NCBI GenBank assembly: GCA_038317685.1
Contig: JBBQBQ010000223.1
Location: forward strand, 1-5,867
Source of the DNA: JBBQBQ01 sp038317685
GTDB lineage: Bacteria; Desulfobacterota; Desulfuromonadia; Desulfuromonadales; DDH964
DNA length: 5,867 nucleotides
Direction of reading: 5' to 3'
Every line of letters starts with the position of its first letter. Positions within the stretch are counted from its first letter, which is position 1. The notes under the pieces were generated by a model that was given only the letters and a program-made list of their open reading frames with translations, was not told where the DNA came from and did no database searches. Below are positions 1-5,433 of this stretch, one piece after another. Position numbers and translations under genes: made by a program.

Positions 1-28
1 ACAGCCAGCCACCCGTCCGGCTATTTTA

Positions 29-46
29 ATTCGACATTCATCGAAT
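29..46. promoter_or_regulatory. Candidate autoregulatory operator (inverted repeat) upstream of the ArsR-type regulator
   Basis: The sequence ATTCGACATTCATCGAAT is a perfect inverted repeat with 6-bp arms (ATTCGA/TCGAAT) around a 6-base centre. It ends one base before the Shine-Dalgarno of the regulator gene and lies just after an AT-rich stretch (TATTTTAAT, 22-30) that could be a -10 element. ArsR-family repressors commonly bind such dyads over their own promoters, so autoregulation is a reasonable inference. The -35 region is not recognisable and may lie outside the window. Confidence 0.55.
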
Positions 47-59
47 CAGGAGAACTCGG

Positions 60-1088
60 ATGGAGACCGCTCAAAGCATTGCCATCATGAAAGCCCTGGC
101 CGACCCCTCGCGGCTGGCCATCGTCAACTCCCTGCTGGAGCACTCCCAGTACGTGGAGGAACTCGCCCGACGCCACGCCCTCGCCCCCTCGACGGTCTCT
201 TTCCATCTGCGCAAGCTCGAGCAGGCCGGCCTGGTCCGCAGCCGCAAGGAACAGTACTACGTCGTTGTCGTCGCCAACGACGCCATCTTCGACACCACCC
301 TGCGGGAGCTGGTGGCGGCGGCGCCGGCCGGCAAGGAGCTGCAGGACGGGCGGATGGAGGAGTATCGGCGCAAGGTTCTGGAAGGCTTCTTCCGCCACGG
401 ACGGCTGGAGAAGCTGCCGGCGCAGCACAAAAAGCGCCTCATCGTCCTCGACCGGTTCGCCCTGCGCTTCGAAGCGGGCCGCCGCTATAACGAAGCGGAG
501 GTGACCGCTCTCATCGCCCCCCTCTTCGACGACTACTGCACCATCCGGCGGCTGCTGGTCGATGAGGGGCTGATTCGCCGGGAAGGCGCAAGCTACTGGC
601 GGGAAGGTTTAATCGAGGAGCGAGCCGGAGCGCAGCCGTCACCGCCACCGGTCGGGAAAGGTTCAGAGGTCATGGCCAAGGCAGACAGACGGGGGGAGGC
701 CAAAAGGGTCCTTCAGGAGCAGAGGCCGAAGCTGGGGGTCTACCAGCTCCGCAACCGGGAAAACGGCAAGATCTATCTGGGGAGCAGCCAGAACCTGGAG
801 GGGACCCGCAACAGCCGGCTCTTCCAGTTGCGGATGGGGAAGGTCGTCTTCAACCGGGATCTGCAGAAGGATCTGAACCAGTACGGGGCGGAGAGTTTCG
901 AGTTTTCCATCCTCGCCGAACTGGGCAAACCGGAGCCGGGGGATGACATCGAACAGCTGCTCGCGGCCCTGGAACTGCACTGGCTGACGAAGCTGCAGCC
1001 CTTCGGCGAACGGGGCTACAACAGCGCCAAAGGGTATCAGCGCAACCTCGAGCGGCTGCAGCATCAAAGCGGCTTCAAGCTGACGTGA
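60..1088 (+). CDS. ArsR-type winged-helix regulator fused to DUF2087 and a GIY-YIG nuclease-like domain
   Basis: This 342-residue protein has three recognisable parts. Residues 1-85 are an ArsR-type winged helix, seen from MKALADPSRLAIVNSLL and the recognition-helix region APSTVSFHLRKLEQAGLV. Residues about 103-182 match DUF2087 (KVLEGFF, LPAQHKKRLIVLDRFALRF, a YNEAEV segment, and a closing RRLLVDEGLIRR...YWR). After a Pro/Gly-rich linker (186-204), residues about 224-325 are a GIY-YIG domain with GVY (226-228), YLG (239-241), Arg250 or Arg253, the catalytic-type Glu305 in LELHW, and the GYN motif at 319-321. The ATG at 60 has AGGAGA (48-53) six bases upstream. The HTH contains no cysteine, so thiolate metal sensing is unlikely. 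GIY-YIG domains attached to LuxR/ArsR regulators are a known group without a settled function. DNA binding is a safe inference; nuclease activity, ligand and target are unknown. A reductase gene follows 38 bases downstream and is probably cotranscribed. Confidence 0.88.
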   Translation: METAQSIAIMKALADPSRLAIVNSLLEHSQYVEELARRHALAPSTVSFHLRKLEQAGLVRSRKEQYYVVVVANDAIFDTTLRELVAAAPAGKELQDGRMEEYRRKVLEGFFRHGRLEKLPAQHKKRLIVLDRFALRFEAGRRYNEAEVTALIAPLFDDYCTIRRLLVDEGLIRREGASYWREGLIEERAGAQPSPPPVGKGSEVMAKADRRGEAKRVLQEQRPKLGVYQLRNRENGKIYLGSSQNLEGTRNSRLFQLRMGKVVFNRDLQKDLNQYGAESFEFSILAELGKPEPGDDIEQLLAALELHWLTKLQPFGERGYNSAKGYQRNLERLQHQSGFKLT

Positions 1089-1126
1089 AGGGACCCACAG
1101 GCATGGTTTCAACAGAGGAGCAAAAG

Positions 1127-2122
1127 ATGCAGCGGATCGAACGGGTAGCCATCCTCGGTGCCGGCGCCATGGGCGCCTATTATGCCAGCCGCTTTCAGGC
1201 GGCTCCGGACTTCAGGGTGTCGCTGGTGGCCAGCGGCAAGCGCGCCGCGCGGCTGGCGGCAGAGGGACTGACGGTCAACGGAACGACGATCCACCTGCCG
1301 CTCACCGCGGGGACGGACCACCCGCCGCCGGCCGACCTGATCATCGTCGCCCTGAAGCATTACCAGCTGGCGACGGCTCTGCCCGAGCTGCGCCCCCTGG
1401 TGGGGGAAGGAACCGTCATCCTTTCGGTCCTGAACGGCCTGGACAGCGAGACCCTGATCGCGACCGAATTCGGCTGGGACAAGGTTCTCTACTGCATCGC
1501 CGTCGGCATCGATGCGGTGCGGGTCGATGGGGCGGTGACGGTCGCCCATGCCGGCCGCCTCATCTTCGGCGAGGCGAGCAACCGGACGATCAGCTCCAAG
1601 GTACGGCAGGTCCAGGAGGCCTTCGACCGCGCCGGCCTGCCCTGGGAAACGCCCCCCGACATGCTGCGCCGGCTTTGGTGGAAGTTCATGGTCAACGTCG
1701 GCATCAATCAGGCTTCGGCGGTCCTGCGGGCTGCCTACGGGACCTTCCAACGCTCGGCCGAGGCCCAAGCGGTGGTCGCGGCCCTGATGGCGGAGGTAAT
1801 GACCCTGGCCGCCTGCCAGGGGATCGACCTCGGCCCGGCCGACCTGGAGGAGTGGCAGCGGGTCCTCGGCCGTCTCGCTCCTGAGGGGAAGACCTCGATG
1901 CTTCAGGACATCGAAGCGGGTCGCCGCACCGAAGTGGAGATCTTCGCCGGCAAGGTCGTCGAACTCAGCCGGATTCACGGGGTGCCGACCCCCGCCAACG
2001 AGCTGATGCTGCATCTGATCCGGGCGCTGGAAGAGGCCCCCCGTTCGGCTCTTAGAGTTCCTCCGCCAGCCGCTGGCGCCGCCGACGTCGGCCCACCGGA
2101 GATATCAACCGACCGGCAATAA
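1127..2122 (+). CDS. panE: Ketopantoate reductase (PanE/ApbA) family protein
   Basis: Members reduce 2-dehydropantoate to pantoate with NADPH in the cytoplasm, supplying pantothenate and CoA synthesis. Many paralogues act on other 2-oxo acids, so the exact substrate is not certain. The ATG at 1127 is preferred because AGAGGAG (1114-1120) lies six bases upstream and the product begins directly with the Rossmann strand. In-frame GTG 1085 and ATG 1103 are upstream alternatives. In the 331-residue product, the nucleotide-binding GAGAMG is at 11-16, VALKHYQ (Lys77) at 75-81 and LNG (Asn103) at 102-104. The catalytic-domain motif WWKFMVNVGINQ (184-195) carries Lys186 and Asn190, and KTSMLQDIEAGRRTEVE (255-271) holds the family Ser and Glu269. 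These correspond to the E. coli PanE catalytic Lys, Asn and Glu. After about residue 304 comes a Pro/Ala-rich tail of about 27 residues that is outside the family core and overlaps the convergent toxin gene by 18 bases. The gene lies directly after the ArsR-DUF2087-GIY-YIG gene and is probably in its operon. Confidence 0.87.
   Translation: MQRIERVAILGAGAMGAYYASRFQAAPDFRVSLVASGKRAARLAAEGLTVNGTTIHLPLTAGTDHPPPADLIIVALKHYQLATALPELRPLVGEGTVILSVLNGLDSETLIATEFGWDKVLYCIAVGIDAVRVDGAVTVAHAGRLIFGEASNRTISSKVRQVQEAFDRAGLPWETPPDMLRRLWWKFMVNVGINQASAVLRAAYGTFQRSAEAQAVVAALMAEVMTLAACQGIDLGPADLEEWQRVLGRLAPEGKTSMLQDIEAGRRTEVEIFAGKVVELSRIHGVPTPANELMLHLIRALEEAPRSALRVPPPAAGAADVGPPEISTDRQ
2064..2092. repeat. Two adjacent palindromes at the convergent 3' ends
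   Basis: CGCCAGCCGCTGGCG (2064-2078) is a palindrome with 7-bp arms around one central base. GCCGACGTCGGC (2081-2092) is a perfect 12-bp palindrome two bases further on. Both lie inside the C-terminal tail codons of the reductase gene and just downstream of the toxin stop codon on the minus strand. They could form stable hairpins at the 3' end of the toxin transcript. No T-tract follows on either strand, so a classical intrinsic terminator is not supported. Confidence 0.4.
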
Positions 2123-2458
2123 CCGGCGCAACGCCTGACTGACTTTCGCCCGGTCCGCGCTCGCCAGAACCCCCGCCTTTCTGAGAATCAACTGTTCGTC
2201 CAGGGTAAACAATTTCATCCGGACGATGGACGGGGAGGGCAATCCGGCGGCATCCAGATCCTGAATTTCGCTATCGAGGGGCCAGTCGGAATTTGTGGCG
2301 CTGGTAATCATCGCCAGAACGGCCTGACCCACCGGACGGTTGAAGACCTGCGCGGCGGAGAGGACCAGCGCCGGTCGGCGCTTGGTGGCGGCGCGGTCGG
2401 TAAACGGAAACGGCACAACGACCACATCGAAAGCGTCAAAGGTCACGATAGGCCTCAT
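2105..2458 (-). CDS. mazF: Type II toxin, PemK/MazF-family endoribonuclease
   Basis: MazF/PemK toxins are ribosome-independent mRNA interferases that arrest growth when their antitoxin is degraded. The 117-residue product shows the family core: DVVVVPFPFTD (11-21), KRRPALVLS (26-34) with the conserved Arg28, the AMITSAT strand (49-55) with Thr52 in the catalytic position, and PSIVRMKLFTLD (76-87). Length is normal for the family (about 110-120). The gene overlaps the end of the antitoxin gene, as usual for such pairs, implying translational coupling. The start is uncertain: tandem ATGs occur at 2461 and 2458, and a GTG at 2446 has GAGG six bases upstream and would begin the protein at VTFDAFD. 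The longer reading frame extending to 2578 is antisense-free but lies within the antitoxin gene and adds no family sequence. The 3' end overlaps the convergent reductase gene by 18 bases. Cleavage specificity cannot be read from the sequence. Confidence 0.88.
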   Translation of the reverse strand: MRPIVTFDAFDVVVVPFPFTDRAATKRRPALVLSAAQVFNRPVGQAVLAMITSATNSDWPLDSEIQDLDAAGLPSPSIVRMKLFTLDEQLILRKAGVLASADRAKVSQALRRLLPVG

Positions 2459-2666
2459 CATCCGCTTCCGACTGCCATTCGTTGAGGGTTCCTTCGAGTG
2501 CCCGGGAAAAGGCCAGATCGAAGGGCCGCGCCTTGCGCAGCCGAACCTGATCGTCTTCGATGTCGAAAGCGATGGCATCGCCCGCGCCCAGGTGCAGCAC
2601 CCGCCGCACTGGTTCCGGAATCGTCGCCTGGTATTTTGAGGTGATTTTACTCGTCGCCGTTTGCAT
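2436..2666 (-). CDS. mazE: AbrB/MazE-family antitoxin (SpoVT-AbrB DNA-binding domain)
   Basis: This 76-residue protein has an N-terminal swapped-hairpin AbrB domain: SKITSKYQATIPEPVRRVL (6-24), then LGAGDAIAFDIEDDQVRLRKA (26-46). The C-terminal part (47-76) is acidic and ends in EADDEAYRDL, fitting the disordered tail that wraps and neutralises a MazF-type partner. The ATG at 2666 is preceded by a perfect Shine-Dalgarno AAGGAGGT (2680-2673) with a six-base spacer, a strong site consistent with making antitoxin in excess over toxin. It is the first gene of the pair, and its last codons overlap the toxin start. Family members, alone and with the toxin, repress their own promoter, and a dyad overlaps the presumed promoter here. 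The family assignment is firm; the direct name mazE is by family only. Confidence 0.88.
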   Translation of the reverse strand: MQTATSKITSKYQATIPEPVRRVLHLGAGDAIAFDIEDDQVRLRKARPFDLAFSRALEGTLNEWQSEADDEAYRDL

Positions 2667-2682
2667 GGTCCGACCTCCTTAC

Positions 2683-2715
2683 GGTAATACTAGCATTACC
2701 AGCCGACCCGAGCAA
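2683..2715 (-). promoter_or_regulatory. Promoter and overlapping operator dyad of the toxin-antitoxin operon
   Basis: Read on the minus strand, a -35-like TTGCTC (2715-2710) is followed after 17 bases by TAGTAT (2692-2687), preceded by TG one base upstream as in an extended -10. The dyad GGTAATGCTAGTATTACC (2700-2683) covers the -10: its 6-bp arms are perfect and the inner CTAG is also symmetric, leaving one mismatched pair in 18 bp. It ends three bases before the Shine-Dalgarno. This is the expected layout for repression by an AbrB-type antitoxin. Binding is inferred, not shown. Confidence 0.6.
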
Positions 2716-2761
2716 GCGCGATAACCCCAATGGGTGCGAATAGCCATCACGGGAGGGTTCT

Positions 2762-3820
2762 TCACTCCTCCTCCGTCAGCTTGCGCGCCTCTTCGACCAG
2801 CGCCTCGACCATCTCGCTTTCAGGGACCTTACGCACCACTTCCCCCTTGCGGAAGAGCAGGCCCTGGCCCTTGCCGGCGGCGATGCCGACATCGGCCTCG
2901 CGGGCTTCGCCGGGGCCGTTGACGACACAGCCCATGACCGCCACGGTGATCCGCTTGGGCAGATCATGGAGGCGCCGCTCGACCTCCTCGGCGACGGGAA
3001 TCAGGTCGACCTGGCAGCGGCCGCAGGTCGGACAGCTGATGAAGACCGGACCGCGCTCCCGCAGTTCCAGCGACTTGAGGATCTCCCAGCCGACCCGCAC
3101 CTCCTCCACCGGGTCACCGGTCAGCGAGACCCGCAGGGTATCGCCAAGCCCCTCGTGGAGGAGGACGCCGAGGCCGATGGCGCTCTTGATGGTGCCGCTC
3201 CAGGTGGTGCCGGCTTCGGTGATGCCGACGTGCAGCGGGTAATCGACCTTGGCGGCGAGGAGCCGGTAGGCGGCGACGGTGCGGCGGATGTCGGAGGCCT
3301 TGAGGCTGACCTTGATCGCCTCGAAATTGAGGTCTTCGAGGATGCGGATGTGGCCGAGGGCGCTCTCCGCCATCGCCTCGGCAGTCGGGTGACCGTATTT
3401 TTCGAGCAGCTCCTTCTCCAGGCTGCCGCCGTTGACGCCGATGCGGATCGGCACGCGCCGCTCGGCACAGGCCCGCACCACTTCTTCGACCTTCCAGCGG
3501 GCGCCGATGTTGCCGGGGTTGAGACGCAGCCCGGCAACTCCGGCGGTGAGGGAGTCCAGCGCCAGCTGATAGTCGAAGTGGATATCGGCAATGACCGGCA
3601 GGGGACTCCCGGCACAGATCGCGGCCAGGGCGACGGCGGCCTCCGCGTCGGGGACGGCGCAGCGCACGATCTCGCAGCCGGCCTCAAACAGGCGCCCGAT
3701 CTGCGCCAGGGTTGCGGCGGCGTCGCGGGTATCGGTGTTGGTCATCGACTGGACGCTGATCGGCGCGCCGCCGCCGATGGCGACGGAACCGACGTGGATT
3801 TGGCGGGTGAGGCGGGCCAT
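2762..3820 (-). CDS. ispG: 4-hydroxy-3-methylbut-2-en-1-yl diphosphate synthase (flavodoxin/ferredoxin), IspG
   Basis: IspG (GcpE) is the [4Fe-4S] enzyme that reductively opens 2-C-methyl-D-erythritol 2,4-cyclodiphosphate to HMBPP, the penultimate step of the MEP isoprenoid pathway, in the cytoplasm. The 352-residue product shows the N-terminal TIM-barrel landmarks PISVQSMTNTDTRD (20-33), ADIHFDY (78-84), LRLNPGNIG (98-106) and RIGVNGGSLEKELLEKYG (126-143). LTGDPVEEV (233-241) follows, then the C-terminal cluster domain. Cluster ligands are Cys263 and Cys266 in SCPTCGRC and Cys298 and Glu305 in MGCVVNGPGE; their spacing equals that of E. coli Cys270/273/305 and Glu312. It is the compact bacterial form, lacking the large inserted domain of plant and some other homologues. 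The ATG at 3820 has AAGGAG (3832-3827) six bases upstream. It is transcribed divergently from the rRNA methyltransferase gene. The TA module lies downstream in the same orientation, but with its own promoter-like sequence. Confidence 0.97.
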   Translation of the reverse strand: MARLTRQIHVGSVAIGGGAPISVQSMTNTDTRDAAATLAQIGRLFEAGCEIVRCAVPDAEAAVALAAICAGSPLPVIADIHFDYQLALDSLTAGVAGLRLNPGNIGARWKVEEVVRACAERRVPIRIGVNGGSLEKELLEKYGHPTAEAMAESALGHIRILEDLNFEAIKVSLKASDIRRTVAAYRLLAAKVDYPLHVGITEAGTTWSGTIKSAIGLGVLLHEGLGDTLRVSLTGDPVEEVRVGWEILKSLELRERGPVFISCPTCGRCQVDLIPVAEEVERRLHDLPKRITVAVMGCVVNGPGEAREADVGIAAGKGQGLLFRKGEVVRKVPESEMVEALVEEARKLTEEE

Positions 3821-3860
3821 GAGGAACTCCTTGATGGGGGTTGGGCAGGACCTGGTCTGG

Positions 3861-3890
3861 AGTGTACCGGCCGGTGCCTCCCGCCGTCAA
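3861..3890 (-). promoter_or_regulatory. Sigma-70-like promoter of ispG
   Basis: On the minus strand, TTGACG (3890-3885) and TACACT (3866-3861) are separated by 18 bases, matching 5 of 6 and 4 of 6 consensus positions. This would place a transcript start near 3854 and give a leader of roughly 34 bases with the AAGGAG site inside it. Inferred from sequence only. Confidence 0.5.
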
Positions 3891-3902
3891 GCGCCGCGCC
3901 GA

Positions 3903-3932
3903 TTGACAGCAACGGGCCATAAAGAGTATGGT
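3903..3932 (+). promoter_or_regulatory. Sigma-70-like promoter of the rRNA methyltransferase-yedF operon
   Basis: A perfect -35 hexamer TTGACA (3903-3908) is followed after 18 bases by TATGGT (3927-3932), 4 of 6 to the -10 consensus. A start near 3939 would give a leader of about 25 bases. The -35 lies 12 bases from the -35 of the divergent ispG promoter. Inferred from sequence only. Confidence 0.5.
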
Positions 3933-3964
3933 TCCAGACTGCCAACGACCCCAAGGATGACCCC

Positions 3965-5407
3965 ATGGCCCAACCCCCTTCACGAAAATCATCGCCGCGC
4001 CGCCCACCCAAAAAGCCGGCCACGGCCCTGCCGACCATCGAAACCTCCATCGACCACCTCGATGAGGACGGCGTCGGTGTGGCCCGCGTCGCCGGCCGTC
4101 AGCTGCTGGTCGCCGGCGCCTTCCCCGGCGAGAAGATCGTCGCGACCGTCGAACACGCCGGACAGCGGCGCAACGTCGGCAGGCTTCTTCAGGTCCTCAC
4201 CCCGAGCCCGGAGCGGATCGATTCCCCCTGCCGCATCGCCGCCGATTGTCTCGGCTGCCCACTGATCAGTCTGACTTATACGGCCCAGCTGCGCCTCAAG
4301 GAGGCGCGGGTCCGCACCGCCCTCGGCCGCTACCCGGCCTTGTCGAAAGTCCCCGTGCACCCGGTCTGGGCGGCGCAGCTGGCGGTCGGCTACCGCACCA
4401 ACGCCAAGCTGGCGCTGGCCAAGGAGCACGGCAAGGTGCGGGTCGGCCTGTACCGGCGCGGCAGCCATGATGTCGTCGATATCGGCGGCTGCATCCTCCA
4501 CCACCCGCTCATCAACCGCATCGTTCACGTGGTCCGCGAAGAGATCGAACGGCAGCAGGTCTGGGTCTACGATCCGAAGCGCCGGCGCGGTCTGCTGCGC
4601 TACCTGCTGGTGCGGGTCAGCCCCACGGCGAGCCGGGCGATGGTCACCTTCGTCACCACCGAGCGCGACTACAAGCAGGTCCCGCTCCTTGCCAAGTGGC
4701 TGGAACGCAAGGTTCCCGAGGTCATCTCGGTGCAGCAGAACATCAACGCCGGCAGCGGCAACGTCATCCTTGGCCGGGAAACGTTGCGCATGGTCGGCAC
4801 CCCGGATCTCCTCGACCAGGTCGGCGAAGTCCGGCTGCGGATTTCCCCGACCTCCTTCTTCCAGGTCAATCACGAGCAGGCGGCCCGCATTTACGCCCTG
4901 GTGCGGCAGTGGGCGATGCTCACCAAAGCGGAGACCGCCGTCGACCTTTACTGCGGCATCGGCGGCATCGCCCTCCACCTGGCCAAGGACGCCGGCCGGG
5001 TGATCGGCATCGAAGCGGTCGACGAAGCGGTTCGCAACGCCCGGGAGAACGCCCGCCTCAACGGCCTTGGCAACTGCACCTTTCTGGCCGGCGATGCGGC
5101 GGAACTGGTCCATGACCTGGCCTCGGAGGTGCCGACCGGGAGCGTGGCGGTCATCAACCCGCCCCGCAGCGGCTGTGGCGCCCGGGTCCTTGAAGCCTTG
5201 GCCGCCCTGCAGCCGAGGTTGCTGGTCTACGTTTCCTGCGACCCCGACACCCTGGCCCGCGACCTGGAGGTCCTGGCCGGTCTCGGCTACGGCTGCCGCG
5301 AGATCCAGCCCGTCGACATGTTCCCGCAGACCGCTCACGTCGAATCGGTGGCCTGCCTGACGCCCTTCCCGAAAAGCCTTCCGGCCCACCGCAAGACCAA
5401 ATCCTGA
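3965..5407 (+). CDS. rlmD: 23S rRNA (uracil-5-)-methyltransferase, RlmD/RumA family
   Basis: Enzymes of this family use S-adenosylmethionine to make 5-methyluridine in 23S rRNA (U1939 for RlmD, U747 for RlmC). The 480-residue product begins with a basic, proline-rich segment (6-19), then a TRAM-type RNA-binding domain (about 24-80). The [4Fe-4S] ligands Cys89, Cys95 and Cys98 have the same spacing as E. coli RlmD Cys81/87/90, with the fourth at Cys176 (GGCILHH). VISVQQNINAG (253-263) and ISPTSFFQVNHEQA (293-306) are family signatures. The SAM site is DLYCGIGGIALHLA (327-340). The nucleophile is Cys425 in VYVSCDPDTLARDL and the general base Glu460 in HVE, 35 residues apart as in E. coli. The motif at 397-402 is INPPRS, with Asn in place of the Asp of RlmD/TrmA, as seen in RlmC-like enzymes. 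Target U1939, U747 or both is therefore open. The ATG at 3965 has AAGGA (3953-3957) seven bases upstream. It leads an operon with yedF, 26 bases downstream. Confidence 0.93.
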   Translation: MAQPPSRKSSPRRPPKKPATALPTIETSIDHLDEDGVGVARVAGRQLLVAGAFPGEKIVATVEHAGQRRNVGRLLQVLTPSPERIDSPCRIAADCLGCPLISLTYTAQLRLKEARVRTALGRYPALSKVPVHPVWAAQLAVGYRTNAKLALAKEHGKVRVGLYRRGSHDVVDIGGCILHHPLINRIVHVVREEIERQQVWVYDPKRRRGLLRYLLVRVSPTASRAMVTFVTTERDYKQVPLLAKWLERKVPEVISVQQNINAGSGNVILGRETLRMVGTPDLLDQVGEVRLRISPTSFFQVNHEQAARIYALVRQWAMLTKAETAVDLYCGIGGIALHLAKDAGRVIGIEAVDEAVRNARENARLNGLGNCTFLAGDAAELVHDLASEVPTGSVAVINPPRSGCGARVLEALAALQPRLLVYVSCDPDTLARDLEVLAGLGYGCREIQPVDMFPQTAHVESVACLTPFPKSLPAHRKTKS

Positions 5408-5433
5408 ACCCCCTTTACCGTCGGGAGCAACCC

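Noticed and set aside
3..27. Possible terminator of an upstream gene (AGCC/GGCT stem followed by ATTTT)
   Set aside because: Only four base pairs with an eight-base loop and a short T-run; too weak to call.
663..1112. Minus-strand open frame opposite the GIY-YIG domain
   Set aside because: The plus strand encodes an intact, motif-bearing domain here; the antisense product resembles nothing known.
1085..1126. Upstream GTG (1085) or ATG (1103) start for the reductase, with a stop/start overlap to the regulator gene
   Set aside because: The ATG at 1127 has a well-spaced AGAGGAG site and puts the Rossmann strand at the N-terminus as usual; the earlier starts lack a good ribosome site.
1109..2014. 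Minus-strand open frame (301 codons) opposite the reductase gene
   Set aside because: Antisense shadow of a gene with clear motifs; composition is His/Arg/Gly-rich without family features.
2720..2762. Possible terminator between ispG and the antitoxin gene
   Set aside because: Only a 4-bp ACCC/GGGT stem around 2724-2735 and no T-tract on either strand.
2966..3922. Plus-strand open frame (318 codons) opposite ispG
   Set aside because: It is antisense to an unambiguous ispG, has no recognisable motif and runs through the divergent promoter region.
3989..5389. Long minus-strand open frame (466 codons) opposite the rRNA methyltransferase gene
   Set aside because: It mirrors the methyltransferase codons, has low-complexity Gly/Ala/Asp-rich sequence and no family motifs; such antisense frames are common in GC-rich DNA.
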